DNA of 5,113 nucleotides from an uncultured bacterium (GTDB lineage Bacteria > Actinomycetota > Coriobacteriia > Coriobacteriales > Coriobacteriaceae), in assembly GCA_905215205.1 (NCBI GenBank), contig CAJMPK010000114.1:1-5113 (forward strand), given 5' to 3'. The position numbers were made by a program, and so were the translations under genes. Positions 1 through 5,061 of the stretch are shown here, piece by piece; position 1 is the first letter of the stretch, and every line of letters starts with the position of its first letter. The notes under the pieces were generated by a model. It saw only the letters and a list, made by a program, of their open reading frames with translations. It was not told the origin of the DNA and made no database searches.

Positions 1-1002
1 GCGCTCAGCACGGGCCGTTTTCGCCGCTACCAGCTGCTGGTGTGCTATAGCATCGTCTTTGTGCTCGGCAACCTGGTTATGGCGTTGGCGCCCAACTTCC
101 AGGTGCTCTTTATCTCGCGCATTGTCCTGGGCTCCGTCTCGGGCGCACTGCTCGCCGTGGGCGTGACGTACATCCCTGAGCTTCTGTCCCCGCAGCAAAC
201 TTCGCTTGCCATCTCGGTAGTATATGGTGCGTTTTCCGTGGCGATGGTCTTTGTCACTTCAATCGGCAAGTTTGTGGCCGACACGCTCGACTGGCACGTT
301 GCCATGTACGGCGCGCTGACCTTTGCCGTTTTGATCTGCGGAGCGCTCGTGGCGTTTATGCCGCGCGCTGGGCAAACCGACGAGCCCGCCACCTTTCGCG
401 AGCAGGCGAGTCTGCTGCGCGAGCCGAGTATCATCACCGGCATGCTTATCTTTTTGTTTGGCGTGGGCTCGGTCTATGTGTTCTACGGCTACGTGACGCC
501 TTATCTTGAGCAGGTGCTGGGCATGGGCACGGTCGAAGCCAGTACCACGCTCATGGCCTACGGCGTGTTCTGCCTGATCTCGAACATCCTGGGCGGATGG
601 ATCGATGCGCGCTTTGGCATGAAGGCGCTGCTTGCGACGTTTGTGCTGCAGGCGGCGGCATTGTTTGGGCTGTTTGCCGTAGGCGCTGCCATGCCGCTCG
701 CACTTGTCTTTGTCTTTAGCCTGGCGATGCTCATGTACCTGTTCTCGGTGTCGTGCATCACGCACTTTATGGACGTGGCTCGCAGCCGCCATCCCAAATC
801 GATGGTGCTCGCGAGCTCGGTAGAACCCATGGCGTTTAATGTCGGCATTTCATTTGGCACCGCGGTGGGCGGCGCCGTGGTAAGCGGAGCTGGCATTGCC
901 TACGTTGGCGCGGTCGGTGCCGTGTTCTCGCTTGTGGCCTGGGCGCTCACGCTGGTGACGATTAAGTTGGCTCGCTGGGAGCGCAGGCGGGCTAGGGCGT
1001 AG
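1..1002 (+). CDS. MFS transporter, AraJ-like DHA1 family efflux permease (5' partial)
   Basis: This is an inner-membrane major facilitator superfamily protein, probably a proton-driven exporter of small molecules; the substrate cannot be read from sequence. The frame is open from base 1, so the true start lies outside the window; 333 residues are visible against roughly 390-400 for the family, so about 60 N-terminal residues (the first one or two helices) are missing. The first visible residues (ALSTGRFRRYQLL) match the cytoplasmic loop 2-3 motif seen in AraJ-type permeases, followed by a helix ending LVMALAPNF, another characteristic stretch. About ten hydrophobic segments can be counted. 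A charged central loop near residues 123-145 (PRAGQTDEPATFREQ) separates the two halves, and GGWIDARFGMK near residue 200 is the second-half copy of the loop motif. The protein ends in a basic tail (RWERRRARA). A GTG at 40 is an internal codon, not the start. The phosphatase gene follows 51 bp downstream on the same strand. Family assignment is firm; sub-family is less so. Confidence 0.88.
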   Translation, partial: ALSTGRFRRYQLLVCYSIVFVLGNLVMALAPNFQVLFISRIVLGSVSGALLAVGVTYIPELLSPQQTSLAISVVYGAFSVAMVFVTSIGKFVADTLDWHVAMYGALTFAVLICGALVAFMPRAGQTDEPATFREQASLLREPSIITGMLIFLFGVGSVYVFYGYVTPYLEQVLGMGTVEASTTLMAYGVFCLISNILGGWIDARFGMKALLATFVLQAAALFGLFAVGAAMPLALVFVFSLAMLMYLFSVSCITHFMDVARSRHPKSMVLASSVEPMAFNVGISFGTAVGGAVVSGAGIAYVGAVGAVFSLVAWALTLVTIKLARWERRRARA

Positions 1003-1040
1003 GCGTAGATGCGATACTCGAGCTCGATGATGGCGATCGA

Positions 1041-1045
1041 AAGGA
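1041..1045 (+). promoter_or_regulatory. Ribosome binding site deciding the phosphatase start
   Basis: AAGGA lies 8 nt upstream of the ATG at 1054. It favours that start over the in-frame upstream ATG at 1009, which would add 15 residues (MRYSSSMMAIERKPH) not expected in this family. Confidence 0.7.
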
Positions 1046-1053
1046 AACCGCAT

Positions 1054-1500
1054 ATGCAACGCGTACTGTTTATCTGTTATGGGAACATCTGCCGCTCGAC
1101 GATGGCTGAGTCGGTGTTTACCGAGCTGGTGCACCGCGCCGGTCGCGCGGGCGAGTTTGTCATTGACTCCGCTGCGACCTCGACCGAGGAGATCGGCAAC
1201 CCGCCACACCACGGTACCGTTGCCAAGCTGCGCGAGGTCGGGATTCCCGTCGTCGCACATCGTGCACGTCAGGTGCGTCGCGCGGAGTATGGCGACTGGG
1301 ACCACATTGTCTATATGGACGACGAGAACGCCCGCGGCCTGTACCAAATTTTTGGGAAGGACCCCGATGGCAAGATCTCGCGCCTGCTCGATTGGACCGA
1401 TCGCCCCGGCGACGTGGCCGACCCCTGGTACACCGGCAATTTCGACGCCACCTACCGCGATGTGCTCGCCGGCTGCACGGCCATGCTCGAGCAGCTGTAG
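1054..1500 (+). CDS. Low-molecular-weight protein tyrosine phosphatase
   Basis: A cytoplasmic cysteine-dependent phosphatase that hydrolyses phosphotyrosine (often on bacterial tyrosine kinases or other regulatory proteins). The 148-residue length is typical of the family. The phosphate-binding loop is at the N terminus, C8-Y-G-N-I-C-R14-S15, fitting C-x5-R-S with nucleophile Cys8 and Arg14. The general acid loop appears as A-D123-P-W-Y, matching the conserved D-P-[aromatic]-[aromatic]. The start at 1054 puts the catalytic loop at the usual distance from the N terminus (VLFICYGNICRS) and is supported by AAGGA upstream; a longer start at 1009 is possible but unlikely. No tyrosine kinase or polysaccharide gene is visible nearby, so the physiological target is unknown; the short gap after the MFS gene suggests shared transcription. 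All catalytic residues are present, so activity is expected. Confidence 0.95.
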   Translation: MQRVLFICYGNICRSTMAESVFTELVHRAGRAGEFVIDSAATSTEEIGNPPHHGTVAKLREVGIPVVAHRARQVRRAEYGDWDHIVYMDDENARGLYQIFGKDPDGKISRLLDWTDRPGDVADPWYTGNFDATYRDVLAGCTAMLEQL

Positions 1501-1510
1501 GCGCTCGGGC

Positions 1511-1533
1511 GGCGCGGGCGCACGAACCGCGCC
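1511..1533 (+). terminator. Weak GC hairpin after the phosphatase gene
   Basis: GGCGCGG (1511-1517) pairs with CCGCGCC (1527-1533) across a 9-nt loop, starting 10 nt after the phosphatase stop. There is no T-run afterwards, so it is at best a weak or factor-assisted terminator for the rightward genes. Confidence 0.35.
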
Positions 1534-1546
1534 CTCGGCATAAATC

Positions 1547-1611
1547 GAGCGTAGATTTTCTCCCACTTGGGGGCGTTCAAGTGTACTCTATACGGAAGAA
1601 AATCCACGCTC
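1547..1611. repeat. Nested inverted repeat between convergent genes
   Basis: The outer arms, GAGCGTAGATTTTCT (1547-1561) and its complement at 1597-1611, pair over 15 positions with one mismatch. Inside lies a smaller arm pair, ACTTG (1565-1569) and CAAGT (1578-1582). The element sits between the phosphatase and the oppositely oriented ATPase and abuts the TGACAAAG palindrome at 1614. It could act as a bidirectional terminator (the left arm contains TTTT, the right arm AAAA) or be a small dispersed repeat; the sequence does not decide. Confidence 0.7.
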
Positions 1612-1613
1612 AT

Positions 1614-1646
1614 GAATATGACAAAGAGACTGCCCCTTTGTCACAT
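1614..1646. repeat. TGACAAAG...CTTTGTCA palindromic repeat, copy 1
   Basis: An imperfect palindrome with core arms TGACAAAG (1619-1626) and CTTTGTCA (1636-1643). Aligned base by base with the copy at 3163-3195 it differs at only four of 33 positions, so the two are copies of one element. It lies just beyond the 3' end of the ATPase gene, on the minus-strand reading about 13 nt past its stop, and may serve as a terminator or be a dispersed repeat. Confidence 0.8.
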
Positions 1647-1658
1647 CCGGGACTGGCC

Positions 1659-3020
1659 CTAGACCGGCTTGACCTCCAGCTTTATCCCCTCGGCACAGGA
1701 GTCGCCCAAAACATCCGAAAGGGCCCAGGTCGCATATAGCGGCAAATAGAGAACCGTTCCGTTGCGCTCAACGTTGCCTCTCGAGAAAACAATCCCGAGC
1801 CTTACGCCATATTCAGCCGTATCAAGCACATGACCGAGCGCAGCGTGCGCGTGGTAATAGGAGCCCGATTTAACCTCGATCGGAACAGCCGTCCCATCCG
1901 GTCCATCGACCACAAAGTCCACTTCACCGCGCTTTTTTGTCTGATAGTAGTAAAGCTGGCGATTTTGGGCAGCCAGCTGCTGGGCCACCACGTTTTCGTA
2001 AATGCCGCCCAGGTTGGGCTCCTTGCTATCAAGATACGCCGCTTGGGCGACTCCAACGGAGTAGCGCGCCATCAACATGCCCGTATCCGATTGATATAGC
2101 TTGAACTGCGATGGCCGTGCCGTCTTGAGCAGGGGCGATTTTGGCTCGGTTACGATATCGGCTTTGAGAGCAACGCCGGCATCGACAAGCCATACAAAAT
2201 CTCGCTGATACTTCTCGTAGTGAGCCTTGGGGTCAATGGAATTGAGCACGAAGCGCTTGTTTTCGCCCTCGAGCATAATAGGGAGCTGATCGTAGATGCT
2301 CTGCACCTGAAGGGCTCGCCCGCTTGCATACTTGGAGATATCCCGCCGGTACTGCTCGTTGAGCTCTGACTGTAGCTGACGAACAGAGGCAAGGTCGCCC
2401 TGCGTGTCAAGGAAACGCTGCACGACCTCCGGCATTCCGCCGACAACGGTATAGGTCCTGAAGTTTGCCATCATCGCGTCATGAATGTAATCAGGAACGG
2501 GCCTCTCGCTGATACACGCGTCACGTATCGTTTGGCGAGCCCCCTCGCTCACCCCGATTGCCCAGCAAAACTCTTCAAAATCGAGCGGGAACATCCTAAG
2601 CTCGTGGACATACCCCACGGGATAGGACCTGACGCCCTTGAACTGAGTCCCGAGCATTGACCCCGAAAACGCCCAACGGCACCTCCCGTCCTCAACAAGG
2701 AACTTTGCCATCGTCATGATGTCGGGGGCCTCTTGGACCTCATCGATAAACACGAGCGTTTTGCCTGGTGCAATCGACTTCCCCGAAAGAAGCGTCACCC
2801 TGCTGATGAAATCATCGGCATCCCGCGCCTCGAGAAGAGCATCTTTTGCCTGGCGATTTTCCATGAGGTTAAGCTCGATGTAGGTTGCATGGTTGGCTTT
2901 GCCAAATGCGCGAATCGAATAGCTTTTGCCGATCTGGCGAGAACCCGTAATGAATAAGGCCTTTTGCTCGGCAGACTTCAGCCAACGCTCCAGCTCTGCC
3001 GCTATTTTCCTGCGCAGCAT
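1659..3020 (-). CDS. AAA_14 / DUF4143 family ATP-binding protein
   Basis: A 453-residue protein with an N-terminal AAA+-like ATPase domain and a C-terminal DUF4143 domain. Walker A is G26-SRQIGK-S33, Walker B LVFIDE at 89-94, followed by FSGS (118-121) in the sensor position and the family segment HELRMFPLDFEEFCWA (about 139-154). The C-terminal domain shows a PD-(D/E)XK-like pattern: E342 in YENVV, D368 in EVDFVV, and E382/K384 in IEVKSG. The family is very common and often multi-copy in gut bacteria, but its role is not established; nucleic-acid or defence-related activity is inference from the nuclease-like fold. The ATG at 3020 is chosen because GAGGGGAG lies 5 nt upstream; a TTG at 3044 would add eight residues but ignores that site. 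The gene is visibly more AT-rich than its neighbours and is bracketed by matching palindromes, suggesting acquisition. All key residues are intact. Confidence 0.93.
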   Translation of the reverse strand: MLRRKIAAELERWLKSAEQKALFITGSRQIGKSYSIRAFGKANHATYIELNLMENRQAKDALLEARDADDFISRVTLLSGKSIAPGKTLVFIDEVQEAPDIMTMAKFLVEDGRCRWAFSGSMLGTQFKGVRSYPVGYVHELRMFPLDFEEFCWAIGVSEGARQTIRDACISERPVPDYIHDAMMANFRTYTVVGGMPEVVQRFLDTQGDLASVRQLQSELNEQYRRDISKYASGRALQVQSIYDQLPIMLEGENKRFVLNSIDPKAHYEKYQRDFVWLVDAGVALKADIVTEPKSPLLKTARPSQFKLYQSDTGMLMARYSVGVAQAAYLDSKEPNLGGIYENVVAQQLAAQNRQLYYYQTKKRGEVDFVVDGPDGTAVPIEVKSGSYYHAHAALGHVLDTAEYGVRLGIVFSRGNVERNGTVLYLPLYATWALSDVLGDSCAEGIKLEVKPV

Positions 3021-3025
3021 AGGCT

Positions 3026-3033
3026 CTCCCCTC
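3026..3033 (-). promoter_or_regulatory. Ribosome binding site of the DUF4143 ATPase
   Basis: Read on the minus strand this is GAGGGGAG, ending 5 nt before the ATG at 3020. Its position fixes that ATG as the likely start and argues against the upstream TTG/ATG codons at 3044 and 3041. Confidence 0.75.
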
Positions 3034-3044
3034 AGTGTCATCAA

Positions 3045-3127
3045 ATGAAATGCAAAGTTTTATACGCTTGATTATCGATGAAACGCAGAATTTTTAGAAC
3101 CTAAAATCGGATGAAATGCAGAGATTT
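3045..3127 (-). promoter_or_regulatory. Three 33-bp-spaced motif copies upstream of the ATPase gene
   Basis: A 17-nt motif, ATGAAAYGCARARNTTT on the plus strand, occurs at 3045-3061, 3078-3094 and 3111-3127. Start-to-start distance is exactly 33 bp both times, about three helical turns, so all copies would face the same side of the DNA. The sequence between the cores is poorly conserved except for ATC plus purines just before each core. The array covers the expected promoter of the ATPase gene, so an operator for a repressor, perhaps the encoded protein, is a plausible inference. Confidence 0.6.
3059..3087 (-). promoter_or_regulatory. Possible promoter of the ATPase gene
   Basis: On the minus strand, TATAAA (3064-3059) is a fair -10 with a poor -35 (TGCGTT, 3087-3082) 17 nt upstream. 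Transcription would begin near 3052, giving a leader of about 30 nt. The -35 falls in the middle motif copy and the start point in the one nearest the gene. The weak -35 keeps confidence low. Confidence 0.35.
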
Positions 3128-3162
3128 GAGATTACAAGCATAATAGAAGGGGCACCACCGGC

Positions 3163-3196
3163 GAATGTGACAAAGGGACGGTCCCTTTGTCACATT
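3163..3196. repeat. Perfect TGTGACAAAGGGAC palindrome, copy 2
   Basis: Positions 3164-3179 and 3181-3196 are perfect complements (16 bp) around a single central G at 3180. It lies 9 nt beyond the stop of the small cysteine-rich gene and upstream of the ATPase motif array, so it separates the two minus-strand units. A hairpin this strong could terminate the kinase operon, although no clean T-run follows on the minus strand. It is a near-copy of the element at 1614-1646. Confidence 0.85.
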
Positions 3197-3204
3197 GCGC
3201 TCGA

Positions 3205-3533
3205 CTACTCGTCGACGATCTCGGCAAGCCAGACGTTCAGCGTATCGACCTCGGGACAGCAGAACTTTGCCGTACCAGACTCGTTGCCAGGCACTGTTCC
3301 GCCATAGCGCAGGATATCGATATAGGGAAAGCCCACATGGCAGGCCATGGCGCACATCTTGCCGCGATCGCGGTCGAAGTCGAAGACGTCACCCGGCTGT
3401 GCCCGTGATGGCAGCGGCATGTGCCCAGCTGGTCCACGCAGCTAATGCGAATACGTGGGCGCTTGCCGCGCGGGGCACCGAGCGGCTTGTTCTCGCCCGC
3501 TGCCTCGGTGCCGCTCTCGTCGGCGTTACTCAT
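3205..3533 (-). pseudogene. TIGR04076-like small cysteine-rich protein, frameshifted
   Basis: Two overlapping minus-strand frames together make one protein of about 110 residues. The first frame runs from ATG 3533 through RIRISCVDQLGTCRCHHGH; the second continues PGDVFDFD, then MCAMACHVGFPYIDILRYGG and KFCCPE to a TAG at 3205. Joining them needs one extra base near 3398: GGG-CAC-AAG-CCG-GGT would read HGHKPGD, while the window has GGGCACAGCCGGGT. The order C-x-C-HHGH, GDVF, MCxMA, LRYGG, CCPE resembles TIGR04076 proteins, whose function is unknown; the repeated Cys and His suggest metal binding. The ATG overlaps the stop of the kinase gene by 8 nt (ATGAGTAA), implying translational coupling. 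Unrepaired, the first frame gives a 98-residue product with an unrelated tail, and the second could start only at ATG 3420 (71 residues). A true mutation and a sequencing error cannot be told apart here. Confidence 0.7.
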
Positions 3534-4350
3534 GGTCAATCACATCCAGGCAGGCCTCGATGGGCAGGCCAGCGGACTTGTCCTCTTGGTCGGCATTGCG
3601 CTCGATAAGCTCGGCCACCACGCGCATGGCATCGCTCGTCGCGCGCTGCAGACTCCAACCTGCCATAACGCGGCCGACGAGCACCGCCGAGAACGTGTCG
3701 CCCGTGCCCGGGAAGTAGACCGGGATCAGGTCGAAGGGAATCGTGAAGTACTCCCCCGCCACATGGTCGTAACCGATGACGACATTCGCACCGTCGACCA
3801 CAGCGCTCGTAATGACCACCGACTTGGCGCCCAGGGCACGCACGGCATCCACGAGAGCGCGGCCCTCATCGGGCGTGATTTGCTCGGCAATGGGCGCATC
3901 GGTAAGCAGGCACGCCTCGGTGTAGTTTGGCACCGCATAGTCGGCGCACTCGAGCAGGCTGCGCATGAGACCGATCGTGGACTCGGGCACGCCGGCGTAG
4001 AGCTTGCCGTTGTCGCCCATGATGGGGTCGACGAACACCTTGGTGCCCTTTTGCGCGCGACGGTGGCAGAAGTCCGAAATAATGCGCGTCTCTTCCTCGG
4101 TCACGATAAAGCCGGTGGAGATGGCGTCGAACTCAAAGCCGAGCTCCTCCCAGATGGCGAGGCTCTGGCGCACGTACTCGGTGGTGTCATGGATGTAGAA
4201 CTTGGGATAGTTGAGCGTATCGGACACCAGCGCCGTCGGCAGGTTGTGGATGCGATAGCCCATGTGCGACAGCACCGGCAGCATTGCAGAAAGCGCGACC
4301 TTACCGTAACCGCACATATCGTTGATCAGCAGCAGCTGAGTGTTCTTCAT
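3526..4350 (-). CDS. Pyridoxal/pyridoxamine kinase (PdxK/PdxY-type, ribokinase superfamily)
   Basis: A cytoplasmic kinase that phosphorylates the 5'-hydroxyl of B6 vitamers with ATP, feeding salvage of pyridoxal 5'-phosphate. The 274 residues fit the family. Visible motifs in order: LLINDMCGYGKVALSAMLP at the N terminus (substrate side), LPTALVSDTLNY at 37-48, VDPIMGDNGKLY at 107-118 (a pyridoxal-kinase signature), PNYTEA at 141-146, and GTGD at 215-218 followed by TFSA, with Asp218 as catalytic base and the anion hole around it. The ATG at 4350 is supported by AAGGGAG 6 nt upstream; a longer frame to 4419 adds an unconserved leader. Its stop overlaps the start of the TIGR04076-like gene, so the two form an operon with the kinase first. 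A hydroxymethylpyrimidine kinase is the main alternative, but the N-terminal segment favours the pyridoxamine-kinase branch. All catalytic residues are present. Confidence 0.92.
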   Translation of the reverse strand: MKNTQLLLINDMCGYGKVALSAMLPVLSHMGYRIHNLPTALVSDTLNYPKFYIHDTTEYVRQSLAIWEELGFEFDAISTGFIVTEEETRIISDFCHRRAQKGTKVFVDPIMGDNGKLYAGVPESTIGLMRSLLECADYAVPNYTEACLLTDAPIAEQITPDEGRALVDAVRALGAKSVVITSAVVDGANVVIGYDHVAGEYFTIPFDLIPVYFPGTGDTFSAVLVGRVMAGWSLQRATSDAMRVVAELIERNADQEDKSAGLPIEACLDVIDHE

Positions 4351-4356
4351 GAGGGT

Positions 4357-4363
4357 CTCCCTT
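4357..4363 (-). promoter_or_regulatory. Ribosome binding site of the B6 kinase
   Basis: AAGGGAG on the minus strand, 6 nt before the ATG at 4350. It selects that ATG over the upstream in-frame start at 4419. Confidence 0.8.
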
Positions 4364-4370
4364 GGTTCGG

Positions 4371-4395
4371 GCACGGCGCAGCAGCGCCACAGTGC
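4371..4395 (-). other. Hairpin in the leader of the kinase gene
   Basis: GGCGC (4375-4379) pairs with GCGCC (4384-4388) around AGCA, and GCAC (4371-4374) can extend the stem with GTGC (4392-4395) across a 3-nt bulge. It lies upstream of the ribosome binding site without covering it. No known riboswitch is recognised. Confidence 0.4.
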
Positions 4396-4400
4396 GACTA

Positions 4401-4406
4401 AGTGTA
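4401..4406 (-). promoter_or_regulatory. Possible -10 box of the kinase operon
   Basis: TACACT on the minus strand, about 50 nt upstream of the kinase ATG, is a reasonable -10. The corresponding -35 region (around 4424-4429) is GC-rich and does not match the consensus, so this is tentative. Confidence 0.3.
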
Positions 4407-4530
4407 GCGCAGGAAGCACGACGGGCGGGCGCTGGCGCCGTGGAGGTCAAATTGTTGCGGAAAGGTTTCGGAAATGGAAGGCAAATCGCGGCGGTAGCGG
4501 CACAGTAGCTGCCATCTATTTACTACCATT

Positions 4531-4686
4531 CCAAAACTATGCCGGATTACTACGATAAACCGCCAGTCTCCAACCACAACGAATTGCACTCCAGCAAAAC
4601 CGCAGGTAGACAGCTTGTGATTTTCCAAAAAACAATGGCGAGGTCTGAGATTTCGAATTCATCGTAGTAATCCGGCATAGTTTTGG
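4531..4686. repeat. 156-bp element with perfect 26-bp terminal inverted repeats
   Basis: Positions 4531-4556 and 4661-4686 are exact reverse complements over 26 bp, beginning CCAAAACTATGCC and ending GCATAGTTTTGG. The 104-nt core is unrelated to the arms and comparatively AT-rich. Open frames of 61-76 codons that cross it have no convincing start sites or recognisable domains. No target-site duplication is obvious at the borders (CCATT on the left, GCAAA on the right). Options are a MITE-like dispersed element, an invertible segment, or a long RNA hairpin; the sequence alone does not separate them. Confidence 0.8.
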
Positions 4687-4724
4687 GCAAAGCAACTTCG
4701 GAAGGGTGTCACCGCAGCCCAAAA

Positions 4725-4755
4725 TGATCCGTTATCCTCCGTCCCCCACGGATCA
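4725..4755. other. Hairpin TGATCCGT/ACGGATCA
   Basis: Perfect 8-bp arms at 4725-4732 and 4748-4755 enclose a pyrimidine-rich 15-nt loop. No T-run follows on either strand; the minus-strand side is followed by ATTTTGGG. Function unknown. Confidence 0.5.
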
Positions 4756-4839
4756 CTCAACAAGAGCGTCCCCAACGACTATCCCAACAAGGGCAACGTC
4801 GATGTTTTGGCGAAGTCAGCGAAAACCCGTCAGAGCGAG

Positions 4840-4886
4840 CAAGGTGCCTTGAAACAAGGCGGCATTGACCTTCTGGTCATGCCGCC
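4840..4886. other. Overlapping alternative hairpins
   Basis: The strongest stem pairs 4858-4870 with 4875-4886: 12 bp with a single bulged T at 4866 and a TTCT loop. GCCTTG (4846-4851) can pair with CAAGGC (4855-4860), and CAAGG (4840-4844) with CCTTG (4847-4851). These share bases, so only some can form together. On the minus strand the long stem is followed by TTGTTT, weakly terminator-like. Confidence 0.5.
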
Positions 4887-4935
4887 GAAGTTGAAAGGTA
4901 GATTGCCGCTCAGGAGCGTTTGCAGCGTCGAGCCC

Positions 4936-4961
4936 TTACGCGGTTTGGCAAAACCGCGTAA
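4936..4961. terminator. Perfect 11-bp hairpin upstream of the rightward promoter
   Basis: TTACGCGGTTT (4936-4946) and its exact complement (4951-4961) enclose the loop GGCA. It ends 16 bp before the -35 box at 4978 and could insulate the downstream gene from leftward or rightward read-through, but lacks a following T-run. A protein-binding palindrome is an alternative. Confidence 0.4.
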
Positions 4962-4977
4962 CCACTAGTTTGGTACC

Positions 4978-5006
4978 TTGACATTCCTGTATGGCGCGCC
5001 TAAATT
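4978..5006 (+). promoter_or_regulatory. Strong sigma-70-type promoter for the right-edge gene
   Basis: The -35 is a perfect TTGACA (4978-4983); after a 17-nt spacer comes TAAATT (5001-5006), four of six matches to TATAAT. Transcription would begin near 5013, giving a leader of about 50 nt before the ATG at 5062. This is the best promoter in the window. Confidence 0.75.
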
Positions 5007-5040
5007 AGTTAGGCACAAAACAATTCCTCTACCTAACTAA
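4998..5040 (+). promoter_or_regulatory. Operator-like half-sites over the -10 and leader
   Basis: GCCTAA (4998-5003) and TTAGGC (5009-5014) form a dyad that covers the -10 box. TTAGTTAGG (5005-5013) is also the exact complement of CCTAACTAA (5032-5040), 18 nt further on. The half-sites resemble those of DtxR/IdeR/MntR boxes (consensus TTAGGTTAGSCTAACCTAA), so metal-dependent repression is a plausible inference. In RNA the two pairings would compete, so an attenuating hairpin is an alternative. Confidence 0.5.
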
Positions 5041-5042
5041 AG

Positions 5043-5049
5043 AAAGGAG
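5043..5049 (+). promoter_or_regulatory. Ribosome binding site of the right-edge gene
   Basis: AAAGGAG matches the anti-SD well but sits 12 nt from the ATG at 5062, slightly long. No nearer start codon is available. Confidence 0.65.
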
Positions 5050-5061
5050 CGAAGCTTAGAC

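Larger units (their letters stand above)
4681..4968 (+). other. Intergenic stretch with a start-less 95-codon open frame, possible gene remnant
   Basis: Between the inverted-repeat element and the rightward promoter one plus-strand frame stays open for 95 codons, from just after TAG 4678-4680 to TAG 4966-4968. It reads among others NDYPNKGNVDVLAKSAKT and GGIDLLVMPPKLKGRLPLR. There is no ATG until 4879 and no Shine-Dalgarno site before it or before the TTG at 4807. No family is recognised. It may be a decayed gene end or chance; the same stretch is dominated by hairpins. Together with 4351-4530 and the repeat element this makes about 630 bp in which I see no confident gene. Confidence 0.25.

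Noticed and set aside
45..896. Minus-strand open frames opposite the MFS gene (132, 177 and 112 codons)
   Set aside because: They are antisense shadows of a clearly coding membrane protein and show no recognisable domain composition.
850..1566. 238-codon minus-strand frame spanning the MFS end and the phosphatase
   Set aside because: It runs antisense across two well-supported genes and has a His/Arg/Ala-rich composition typical of high-GC shadow frames.
1392..1739. 115-codon plus-strand frame past the phosphatase stop
   Set aside because: It starts inside the phosphatase in another frame, crosses both inverted repeats and runs antisense into the ATPase 3' end.
3045..3143. Three regularly spaced repeats as a possible CRISPR array
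   Set aside because: The repeated core is only 17 nt, degenerate, and leaves 16-nt gaps; there are no cas genes, and its position in a promoter fits an operator better.
3421..4401. 326-codon plus-strand frame opposite the B6 kinase
   Set aside because: It is antisense to a kinase with all catalytic motifs intact; its length is explained by high-GC codon bias.
4398..4722. Minus-strand frames of 76 and 61 codons across the inverted-repeat element
   Set aside because: They are composed largely of the repeat arms and core, lack ribosome binding sites and resemble no protein family I know.
4690..4968. tRNA, tmRNA, RNase P or SRP RNA gene
   Set aside because: Despite the hairpins I could not find the conserved sequences of any of these RNAs, such as a T-loop GGTTCGAATCC with an acceptor stem.
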